A DNA stretch of 64,000 nt from Heliopora coerulea (Eukaryota > Cnidaria > Anthozoa > Scleralcyonacea > Helioporidae). This document shows, piece after piece, positions 1-12,100 of the stretch. Each line of letters starts with the position of its first letter. The stretch's first letter is position 1. The stretch spans positions 761,501-825,500 of the forward strand of contig JASJOG010000113.1 in the NCBI GenBank assembly GCA_030142905.1, written 5' to 3'. Below the pieces are notes generated by a model. That model searched no databases. It was given only the letters and a program-made list of their open reading frames with translations, and was not told the origin of the DNA. The translations under genes and the position numbers were made by a program.

Positions 1-177
1 CGAGTTCTGGTGGATTCCGCGGCAGAAGATATGCAACATTGGTGGAAACCGACTTCACGTAATTCTTTTGGACCAGCTCGACAGAGGTTTAGAAGGATAT
101 TTTGGAAATAATCCTTCGGGAGCAAAACCTTCCTGTCTTTCAACCGGACACTTCAATTGTCTCATACACTTGCCGTG
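1..177 (-). other. Downstream flank / 3' UTR of GPKOW
   Basis: Sequence immediately past the GPKOW stop on the minus strand. Presumably 3' UTR; no clear AATAAA on the minus strand and no further coding exon seen before the window edge. Confidence 0.4.
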
Positions 178-3100
178 TCACTCCTTGTGCACATCACCAA
201 CATACTCTGAAATATCGTCATAATGACTCTTAACGATGCTTTTGTCTCTTAAAATTTGAATTACGGCTTGTTGTTTTGAAGATTCTGTTTGAACAACTTC
301 TCCAATCTTAAAAAAGAAAAATCGTACAAGTTAAACGTGAAGGTGAAGGTACCGAAGTTATTTTTTTCCTCAAAAAAACTTCACTAATCAGCAAATCAGC
401 GTGTCTAGGGACATTTCCCGTCCTAAAATTAGGTTGCTTTCTACATAATCGCATGCTCAATGCATGAATACCGCAAATAAAGCCGGGATATACACTTCTG
501 CCACGGCAGGGAATTGTATGGGGGCGCGGAGTAGAAGATGTTTTCATTTCCTATTGTTTAGAACGGGCTTTCGATTGTATGGAAAACAGGCCTTACTGAG
601 CGTGCGCAAATGGATTGACTCCGCTCATGCTCACGTTAACCGTTCAAGTAGGTTCGATTTAGCTGAGTAAACCTTTCTGAATACGTAGAATTTAAAGTAT
701 TCCCTTGCATGATCGGTTCGCTACCAAACGAAACAATTCGTAAAAATAAAAGATCGAAGGACTTACCAAACCCTTGTACGTTCCTTGCACAAATAAGACG
801 AACCTTGGATCATTCCTGGGTATAACTGTTTCGAGAGCAGTTTGAGGAACGTCTGGAAAATTAGATGAAATCATGGACTTCAAATAAAATACTAATTATA
901 AGTTTATAAATATTGTTTTTAACCCTTTCCTGCATATCGTTGTTGTACAATAACAAATTAAAACAACAAAGTTAATGAAAGAACAAAGTAAACAAACAAG
1001 AGGACTAAGAGCAGAGGAATAAAAAATCATGCAAGAAAGGGTTAAACCGCCACTCAAATCGTGCGGTTTTTATCCAATTTCATTCCAATACCTTCCAGAA
1101 GTCGTCCTTCATCCGTCTTACAAATACACGTGGTTCTGCTGGTTACGTCTTGAATAATAACCTGACAGGTAAAGTGAGTATATAAGATGGCTGACACAGA
1201 AATGGACTTGTTGAAATTGTCTAATTAAACTTTTCCAGTCTGCTTTTCAATCTTGTCCAAGGCAAATTGAACATTTTTTATGGAAAAATTTACAAGTTTT
1301 ACCTTTATTTTAAGGTATTCTGTTTCCTAATGTAATTTCATTGTTGGTTATTAAAATAATTTAGTTAATATTTTTCCTTCTAGTAATGGGTTGAAAACTG
1401 AAATAAGACCTCAGCCAGAAAATCTGATAGAAGGAGATACACGATAACCTTGATTAGCTGATTGAGTCTGTCATGTCCAGAATCTTGGTAAAAGTCTCCC
1501 TGTGATCAAACAATGGCACTCAACATTCTTACACTTCCGTGAACGGCATTAAAAATTTCACCAATGTTGAAAAAGTTAAGTAAGCTACGAGCTTGCTAAG
1601 TCTCCTAATTCTGATTTTATAAAAACATAAAGTTGACCCAGAAACTTGCGACTCGAAATGGTGGAAATGACGACAAACGTTCAAGACGTGAACAAAAAAG
1701 ACCACGTATCATATTAATGTACTGATGTTTGAATGAAACGTTGAAAAATGTTGGATATTTCGAAGATTCGTTGAGGAAAGGAAAACAGGACAAGTAAATA
1801 AACTCCATTCTCAAACACTGAGTTAAGTTTCGTACGTCACAACTTGGTCACAACTTAAGACACCGCTGTGATATCGCGGGTTCGTTCGGAACAAATTTTG
1901 AACAATGACGGACGGAATTTTTGCAAGTTTCGAGAACAAAATAATCACGATGGAGTGCTTCCTTTTCATTTTTTTCAGCACGTTAGGACACTTGCAAAAC
2001 TAAAATGATATTTGTGACAAAAATTTACTGTAAAAATTGCGTGAATTGTCTCAGGTCTTGTCTTTAACCTCAGACAACATCAACTGATACGATTATTTTC
2101 GTAGCATGGCTTACCTTTTTATGGTAATATATTCCTTTTTTAAAACTTTTACTGATAATCCGGACTCGCACAAGAGGTGCCATCCAACATGGTTCACTCT
2201 TAACATGGTCTTTCGAATTTCCCTTGGAATAGTCATGTTCATTTTTGTGTTTATCACGACTTTCCTTTTTTTTCTTTTTAGGGCTTCTCTCACGATTATT
2301 TTCCCTGCAAAGAAAACAAAGTATTCTGCACTAAAATAAGCCAGTCGTCCATACAGATATAAGTATTGCTATGATTGCGTAACAAGTCATATCGTTGTAT
2401 GGTTCATCTAGTTGTTAGTAGCTACTAGATTGACCTCACAATGGTACGACAGCGCAACATTCGCGTTTAACCTTGTCAAGATGATCTGACATTGCGAAAA
2501 GCTTAGAGATATGCGATTACTTTATCTTAAGGAGATTGAAAGGTTAACAAGGAAATAGGAAGGACGGATTAATGGATGAAGTAGAAGTAAGGGAAGAGGG
2601 ATAATATAACTTGCCTTTCAGCTTCGTCTTTTCGCCTTTTATGTTTCCTGTGATCGTTTTCCTTGCGTTGGGTTTGGTTACCTTATGGACGTTAAAAAAG
2701 GAATTTAGAAAGAAAAGTATTAAACACATTCATCAAAAGAACTATATTTAATGCTGTGCATAACCTAAAATAAAGCTTTTGGTTCCAACGGCTCGTTTTA
2801 TTTTGTTTATAATTCATACTCTCCAATTATCCAGTCTGTACCTGACTTTTTAATTTTACTCTGGCTAACGCCAGACGATTTTACTCCTCAAGGGGAGAAG
2901 TCTCGGACAAGAAAAGGGTTAAAGAACCCCAAGGTTAAGTACAAGGCTGTGTCCCGCATTTGATTTCTTTAGAATAGTTTATCAGGACGACAGAGCAAAA
3001 ATTAAAGCATACCTTTCGAGTAACGTTTGTATTCGTCCTTGCCAACTAGTCTGACAATGTGTTGACTAAGTGTCACCTCCTATCAAGGCCAGAAACAAAG

Positions 3101-6100
3101 TTTTAGCACAGCGGAGACTTGACGGAAGGTTGCACTTGAAGAGCTATCAGCCAAAAACGGCAAGAGGGGAGAAAGTGATGAGAGAATAAGAGGGTGAACC
3201 GAGGAAGATCGAGAAGAGTGGTAAGATCAGTATGCGTGGGAAGAGCTGCAGGAGAAAAGAGCTGGATGAGACGGAAGAGCTAAATGAGAGAAAAAAGGGA
3301 GTAAGGTTGAGAAAGCAATATGAGTGTTAAAGAGAGGGAGAAGTGGGAGAACAGAAAGGTAAGGAGAAGACCAAAAAGTTGGACAAGATGGAGAAAGGTG
3401 TTCAAGTGTGAAGAGAGAGAAGAGAGCCAAGAAAGTTCAACGAGAAAATAGAAGACTGCTAAGAGAGATAAACAAAGGGAAGAAAGCGATGAAGAGTGGG
3501 AAGTGGGCGAAGAAGGGGAATGAGTAGGAGGAATATGTGGAAGTAGGGGATAAGAAAAAGGCGATTAGGTGAACTATGAACGGTAAGAAGTGTAAAGGAG
3601 GTGGGAATGACGAGAACTGTCAGAATATGGCGAACATAACTGAATTAAGTCATTATACATTATATATATTTTTTTTTCAGAAATTCTCAGTCACATTTAC
3701 GAGAGACTGTCTCTTCACGTTTTCTTGTCACAAATCCGTTTACCGAAAACCAAAATACGACAGCACCAAAACCCGCAAGCTAAGCAGGTAGAATGGTTTT
3801 CATCTGCTTGACGGTTCATACTAGCAGAAGTTGTTGTGATGGTATTTCAATCGATCCAATTAACAGTGAGAACAGTGATCTCATCAAACAGATGATAGGA
3901 GTCTTGTCATTTTGCTTTGATCTCCAGCGTTTTCAACAGTATGGTGTAAGTGTACTTTGTCATCATTGAAAGTTTCCTTCTTAACTTTCCAAATGAAGCG
4001 AATTCGTAAGTGATCATTGAAAAATGAAACAAACAGGGGCGGACCAAGCTCTAAATAGTAGGCAGGGGTGCTAGTATCCAAGACCGAAAGTCATGAACAC
4101 TCACAAGGATGTTGTTTATAACTTCCACAATCATGAAAAATCAACTGTCCTAAGTGGTATAATATGCTTGTTATTCCACGATATCATCTTTGTATCCATA
4201 TCTTTTGCATGAAAATCGAAATACGGGAAAGTAACCGAGTGATCAGTCCCCCCTGGCGTCATGCCCTGACCAGCACGACAGTTCTCAACTGCTACCGTGG
4301 GTCAGTGGCAACTGGCAAGGCTTTACATCTTTCACCAGACTTTTGTCGTATGTGTCCATTTATAGTCCTCAACCAACAGGCAGTTATGAACCGGTTTGAA
4401 AAGCACTGAGTTTTTAAAAGTGCAGGAATTTACTGTGTCATGAAAAACTAAACCATGGTTGGCTTACCAAGCAACGGGGGGGTGTGCCTTCAAAGCTCGC
4501 AAGTGTTAGATTTACCTGGAAGAATTTCAGGGTCTGGGTGAACGTTCGAAGAAGGATTTATGGGATTTTTCCTTCACAGCCATGAATGTGCTCCTCAGGG
4601 CAAACGTGAGTGCTCTTGAGAGCAACAGGTGTTCTTGAGGACCACAAGCACTTCTCTTTTCGTGCAACGTGGGTCTTCTTTAGAGTGCTACATGTGCTTG
4701 TCAGATGACGTCCAAGTGTCAGCACGAAGAAAAAATTTAGAGTGGTGGTACAGTTTACATTTCTATCGCGTTAACACTTTGCATGAGGCTGGGACACTCA
4801 AACTTTATCCGTAACCTTTTTTAACATGGATCATATTAAAAATAACAGATATAAACCATTCAACTATTTCAGAACCATGTTGAGGGTACATGAACAGAAT
4901 AGTTCATGAATTAACCTACACTGCTGAAGTCAACTAGAAAAGTTAATTCATGAAAATATTCTGTTCATGTTACCCTGAGGATGATTCTGAAATAAAATCG
5001 AAACACTGCACATCCTCACGGATATCGAGTGTTAAGTTGTCGCGAGAATCTCTCGTGCACTTAAATTGGATTAAACTAGCATACCGTTCCCAGTTGACTG
5101 AATAGCTCAATTGGTAGACCAGCGTTCCGGTAACCCGAAGATACGAGTTTGAATCCCACTCTGGTCAAATTTTCTAGTTGACTTTAGCATTGTGGGTTAA
5201 TTCAATACTCCGTTCATAAACCATTCAACCAGGGTTATATTTATCATTAGTAGAAACTTAGTCGAGTACTATTGCAAATGTTGCATTCTGATTGGCTACG
5301 CTACTCGCTATCTATTCGTCGATAGATAGCGAGTAACGAAAATGGCTTCCTCCTCTCGTTTTTGTGAAGTTTCTGAAGACGAAATAGATTGCCTACTTGA
5401 AAGTGCAATCCCAGAGAAGACGAAAAATGTTCTTTGCAAAGTGTTTCTACTAAAACAATTAGATTATTCGCTCTCGATTTCCATGAGGTGATAGTTGATG
5501 AGGGCGAAGCCCTCATCAACTATCACCTCATAGAAATCGAGAGCGAATAATCTAATTGTTAACTGGTAACTGACTTGACAGGTGTACATGCATCACCTTT
5601 ACTTGACGATGGGTGAGCACATGACTGTTGTCAATTGGCACGCACATCCCCGCCTTTGATGTGAAACTCCTTGGCTCAAGTGCCACGAGGCAAGATTTTT
5701 TTTTTCTTTTTTTAAAATATTATTTTTCAGTTTTAATTTTGTTTCGATAAGAATAAGGAAAATGGTTTTCGCTGGCGTAACGACCTTTCTTCCTTCGGCC
5801 CAAAATAAGAAACTGATGTGTCCTTGTTGGAAAGTTGACGACGTAGAAACGCAACTAAGGGTGGGACAAAGTATACCCACATTGGTGAGAAAAGTTCTTT
5901 ATCCAGATAAATATTGCATTTTTACCCAAAGAAACATTTTTTATACATATTTGCGCAGGGAAAAGCATTTCTGGAGTGTTCTCCTGGCCCTAAAATTGAA
6001 AAAATACTTGTGGTCACCCGTCACCAAGTTCAATTTTGCACACATGCGGAAACATTGGACGATAATTCAACAATTGCTAAATAGGATACTCGAGAAGGAG

Positions 6101-9100
6101 GTTTTAAGATAGCGGCTATTATGGCAGAGTTAGAATAAGTACTCTAGTCAAAATATGGTCAGAGTTTACGTTATCATCAGGGTTTTAATAATTCTTAACC
6201 TCGCTAACCCTTTTTCTTCTCAAATATCTTCCGGTCTATTGTATTTTAGTTGATATTTAGTAGTTGGGTTCTTTAGAGATGTACGCATGGTGTTCGGTTG
6301 TTCCAATGTGGATCCTTGCCTTCAGTGTTAACTATCTAGGCTCCAGGTTCCCCACGAAATGCCGTTAAAGCCGGCGCCAATCAAGGACGAGTACCCGCAG
6401 GAGAAAAGCAGAGGTCAAAATAACATAAGACATCACGACACAAAACCTGTTGTCGTCTAAAAAGACATTCTTGTGAGCTTCAAAAAAGCTAAAATTAAAC
6501 AAGATTTTTCCTGAGTAAAGATAAACACCTACTTCACCGTTTATCGCAAGACAAACAAACACTCTTCCGTTATCCTCATCCACGGCAGTTATCTAATTAA
6601 ACAAAATGAAAGAAACGACAATAGTTTAATGTGTGAACTTTTACATTTGTGGTACAATTGAACATTACAATTTGTGGTTAACCTCAAGACCACAAATATC
6701 GAGTTTACATCAAAATAATCACCATGCAAGTGTCGAGCATTTCGTTTAATAACTTTGAAAAAGAACTGTAAACAGTTTGCAAGCGCGTAACCCCCGTACC
6801 ATGTTGTTTTATACGGAGAGTAAGCGGCCAATACCAGCAGCCAAAAGTGTAACCTGCTGAAAACTAAGGAAAAATCAGAAATATGACATCTTGAAGACCC
6901 AAAAGATTTCACTAAAAAAACCTGACTGTGAGAAACAACTTAAACGCACGAAAGGACCAAAAATAGAATGCTGTTTTTTATTTATTTTTTTTTGGGATGG
7001 GGGGTTGTTTGTTTCGGTAGTCTTTCAACGTTCTGACTTTTTAAATCCATCACAGCTTTAAGTACATAAATGCAGATTTTTCACTCCACTTTAAAGCTCT
7101 TACACGAACATGATATATAAGCCACAGCTAAATAAAATACAAGGCTCAGTGCCTGGCAGGAAGCCATCCTCATCACCGTGAATGAATGCCAAGGTCGTTA
7201 ATGCGAAACATTTCCCACACCCCCCTGAATGCATTCCCACAATTTTACTAATGGACGACACTGGACCAGTATTTCTTAATAGCAAAACGTAAAAATTGCG
7301 CCTAAAAATAAATAGTTTGAACCTAGGAGTGCTTGTGAACGTTTAATCAAGCTGATCACCCAAAACTATAAAAAGATCACAAGCACCGATTGCCAGACTA
7401 CTTATGCAGGTGTCACCGGCGGAGACTTGAACACAAGACCAAATGTCCGTCAACGACTAACGACAATGAAATAAAATTTGAAAACGCCATCAACAGAATC
7501 TAAAAGTGTCTGGGATTCCGTTGAATGTATCACTTCTAGCACCAGCTACAAACAACGACTTACACAGGAATTCTGGTGTTCATCTTAGGAGAGCCACTCA
7601 ATGGATCAAAGCAATTGGCGGCACCCAAAAAGAGTAATTTACGAGTACGACTTGAAATGCTTGAAAAGAAGTATCAACCAGCAGAGCGAGCACACTTCAA
7701 CCAGTTCCACCAACGTAAGAACCATAGCCGTATGGAAGCAAGAAAGTGGGCGTTTGGAGGAGATAAAAATTTACCTTAGCTTCAAGTTACAACTTTAATA
7801 TTTTTTTGCAACTTGTGACACTTGAGCTCAAGTTTAATCCAATTTTTCCACAATTTGCCACAATTTCTGTTCATTTTCTCACCAAGGCGGAAGCCATACT
7901 CGAAGTTCGTGGTGGCCAAAAGAGATCAACAACTCCAAAATCGTCCGGTTTTATCATTTTAATCCCATCTGTCCAGCATTTCTAGGGGTTATGGCCTTTT
8001 TAGCCCCTCACTACAGCACTGTTTTTTTCCCGATTTTGTAGAGGTATTTGCCCCTCTGATCCTCGTCTGGTCTGGTCGGGACAAGGAACATTTGTAGATC
8101 GTTTTGTAAACAACAAGCCGGAGACATTAATAGTTCAAACTGATATGTGCTTTTTGCTTCACAGTAATAATGACCACCACTGAGGTTCTCGAAATGTCAC
8201 TCACCACCCCCAACATCAACACCAGAAACAGTTTTTTTTTTTATTTTTTATTTTTTTTTTTTTGGGGGGGGTCAGACTACGCATGTCTGGAAGATCAACT
8301 TCAATAAACATTGATAGTCTAGGCCTATTTACTCTTCCTTGGTAGCATCACACGTGCAATCATGGTACTTTTCAGGCAATAAAAATTATTTTAATACAAA
8401 GTGATACTTGACACGCAAAGAACTAAGCAAATGGTGTGACTGTTTTAAAGATGCGGAGGTGTCAAGCGAGGTGGTCGGCTTAAGAGTGGCAAAGATTAAG
8501 CTCAGAGGAAGGATTCGCCGTCGTCAACGATGCGTTTGGGTTCCAAGGTTATCGTGCAAAGGTGATTATTTCGCGGGGCAAAATACGAACTCTATTGTCG
8601 CCTTTTAAAAATGATCAAAATATCTGGCATCCATAATTAATTGTTAATCTGTTTGTCCAACTCACCTTGCCGCTGAGACCTTGGTGGGGTCCAGACTCTA
8701 CCACTACAAAACCACCTTTTGAATAAGTTGTTGCTGTGAATGAAGAATGTTGTTCATTTACGTGAAGGTAACGACCAACCAAGGTTGGGAAGACTTTTTG
8801 TGGTCGCTAACTCAACGAGACAAATGCCACTTGAAGAGTAAGCTGCGTTTGTGTGTTTGAGTACGTTGTGACATGTGCAAGCGACATAGCCACCAGGAAA
8901 CGATTAAACGGCAGGGAGGAATAAAAATAAAGCATGAAGTAGCAATGGCACGTATTCCGTGCCAAAAAGCGAAATTAGAGTCAAACTAAACGATGGACTA
9001 CAAGGGTTTTGACGGAAGCTGGCTGTAACGTATTAAAGGAATTCCAAGTTACGACGATCAAACTATATGCCAACAAAGACATGAGGAAGTATTTGTGAAA

Positions 9101-12100
9101 ATTAAAGTCACTTACAGCGAGCGAGGTCCGGTGAATATTGTTGTTGAAACGCAAAAGAAAACATAAAATAAACTGTTTCAAGCTTATCAGGGCTAACTTA
9201 CTCACACTAAAGACATCAAAATTAGCTTAGTTTTTTTTAAATTTAAAACCTCCAAAAGCTCATGCGAAACTTGTTCAACCAATCATCGACACAACTCAGC
9301 AACAAACGCTTAGCACAAGCGACGACATGACGGCAGACTGTGTCTCCAGCTTGGGGACTTTTCACGCCGAAGAGATTTAGAAGCAATGAAGCAGATGGCT
9401 TACTACAAATGCAGGATGTTAATCCGACTTCTGTCAATTGTATTATGCCAAGAACATTACGAAGCTAATCCATTCACGAATAAGTCTAATTTGCCCGTGT
9501 ACTGGAAGAAGCGGTCCGATTTTTTCACTCGTTTATCGGTTATGCGTTCAGTTTACTAAATATCATACAATCACGTCTTCCATGCTACCAGAATTCGAAT
9601 CAGTTTTTCTTGTCAGAAATCACTTGGTAACTCACGCACACAGCTCTTGATAACGTCACTCTAGCAGTCAATTGATTGTAAAGTAAAAAGGGAATCGACA
9701 TCCTTTTTGTCAAGTGATATTAAAATAAGTATGGTTAAAATTTTGTTCATAAAAACAAACGTTTTCGACCAAGGCCGTCATCATCAGCTTAATTTTTAAA
9801 AATTACACCCTACCTGTTTTTTTATAAATAGGAATGAATCTGAAAATGATTATAAACCAAATCAACGTGCATTTATTTGCAGTCCGAAAGTAGAACACAT
9901 TTCCCTAAGGTGTGATAAATACCGACATGCTAAACAACTTTGGACGGGTAGCCAATCGTTTTGAAACATGGCCAAAAGATGAAACAGCGCGACAGTAATC
10001 TGCTGAAATATTTAAGGCTCATCTGATGAGGACTTCTGGCATAGAAGAAATATTTCTTTTACGTTTTCCTGATAAATTGAAATCCAGTTCTGATATTTTA
10101 TCATTAGTAAAAGTGTACCATAATTTTGATAATCATCTGAACCAGAGCTGCTATGAAAAATTATATGTGTTGCTGACATTCTGGCGGACGGCAGCCCAGA
10201 TTCCAATTACAATTAATATAATAACCTAACTTAAAAATCTACGAAAATAAGAGGATGATGTCAGAACGGCCCACGCTCAAACAATACTACTTTATATACT
10301 ATTCCACGTACAAGATGTTGCAGTGGGTTTTTAAGTTTGTGAAACATCAAAAGTATTTATGTTGATTCAAACCTTCCTTAGCTGCGGATGAATTTACGAG
10401 AAAGTAAATACGTTCGAACGCTTTAAAACTATATTATTTTTCTAACGACATACAACTGTTTTACCTTGAACTTGTTTATCCGGGATCTTTTCATCCAAGC
10501 TTTTGAAATGTCGAACTTTGCCGTCACTCTCAATAATCGGACCTGAATCCTTTGGTATAAATAAATAAGAAGATATGAAAGTATCGCAAGGGTAAGACGT
10601 TTCTGGTTTTATTTGCACCCCACAATTGTCGCATACGATTGGTCATCCTGGCGTATGTAATGTTGTCTTGAGGACAAGTTCCTGCTCATGACTCGCTCGC
10701 TATTGTAGCAACAGGTCCTGAAGATTCCAGTAAGTTAATCTATACATCACATCAAACAATCCCAAACGAGAACAGTATCGTGTAAATTGTGCCTTGAAGA
10801 GTATCAATTTCTCCACGTTTTTTTTCTTTATTTTTTTTTTTTTTTAACACAATATGAAATAACAGAACAATATGTCCAGACAACTAGTTTCTTCTTACCA
10901 CACTTGCTTCAACATCTCCAGGTTTCCTTCGTTTTTTCTTTGTGTTTTCCTCAAATTTTCGTTCTGCTCCAAGTCCCAATCCTTGAGATCGTGGAATGAA
11001 TTCTATTGGTACCGTTAACCTAGAGAGGTTTGAGAAGGATGAAAAGAAGTGAAGAAAGAAAGGTAGGAAGAAACAAACAAACAAATGAATGAATGAATGA
11101 ATGAATGAATGAAAAATTCAACAAGTGGATAAATATGTAAAATAATGAACAAATAAGCAGACAACTGAAGGAATGAACAAAGACACAAACAAATATATGC
11201 ACAACTGAACAACAAATGAACCAACAAACAAAAAATCAACTTACATACAAACAAGCATGCAAAGAAAGAAGGAAGGAAAAAAGGAAGGAAAGAAAGATTT
11301 AAACAACTAACATAAACATTTATCAAACCCTTTGTTTGTTCCTCCGATAGCTTCTCCCTTCTTCCATCCCATTCCTCTGAGCATTGCAGCACCAAATTCA
11401 GCCACAGGCACTGCATCATAGTCTTCTAATGTACTCTGATAAAGCGAGAAATAAAAAACAGGACCATAGGAAGACTGATTAGCTCTAGTAATAATAGCAA
11501 TATCACTTTAATAGAGAAGTAAATTTAAAGTAATGTGGGGGGTTAAACCATGCAAAACTATATGTATCCATTAATGTACTGGATGTGCAAAATATGACTG
11601 GCAAAAAGTTTAATGGTCAGAATAAAAAGAGAAAAACTTAAAATATCTTACAGCATGGCCATATTTGTCATTATTCTTTTGTGGTTATGTCCATCCAAAT
11701 AATTTTTTTAACCAGTTCATCATTTACAAAAGCAAGAGCTCATGAGGTGATACAATACATTGAAATTGATAGATTGATATACTGTTTTCACTGATAATTT
11801 GCTATGTTATTCTTCTCTGAAATATCTAATGAATACTTTACTTTCAGAACAGAAATCCAAAGATAATGTGTCTTGACAGTGACAGTCTAGAAAACATACT
11901 GAAATTTCAATGCTTTTTTATTACCACTTCAGAAACTAAATCTATCAAGTACCTCTTCTGTGACAGCAGCAGTTTCAGTAACAGTTTCAGTAACACTTTC
12001 AGTAGTTTCAGTTGATGACACTAAATGTGTTTTTGCCAACAGTGGAATAGCAAAGTTGGTTCCAGTCTCAGTTTCAGTCCTCTCTGCTTTAGACAAATCT

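Noticed and set aside
5095..5167. A functional tRNA gene
   Set aside because: B box is degenerate and the segment lies inside a 351-bp element bounded by a target duplication.
5762..6112. 116-residue plus-strand frame as a gene
   Set aside because: Lies in GPKOW intron 8, no recognisable domain; the opposite strand has a comparable frame. Possibly transposon debris.
10884..11419. Hydrophobic minus-strand frames near GPKOW exons 4-5
   Set aside because: Read-through of AAAC/TGAA simple repeats in intron 4; only the segments 11329-11435 and 10899-11019 are real exons.
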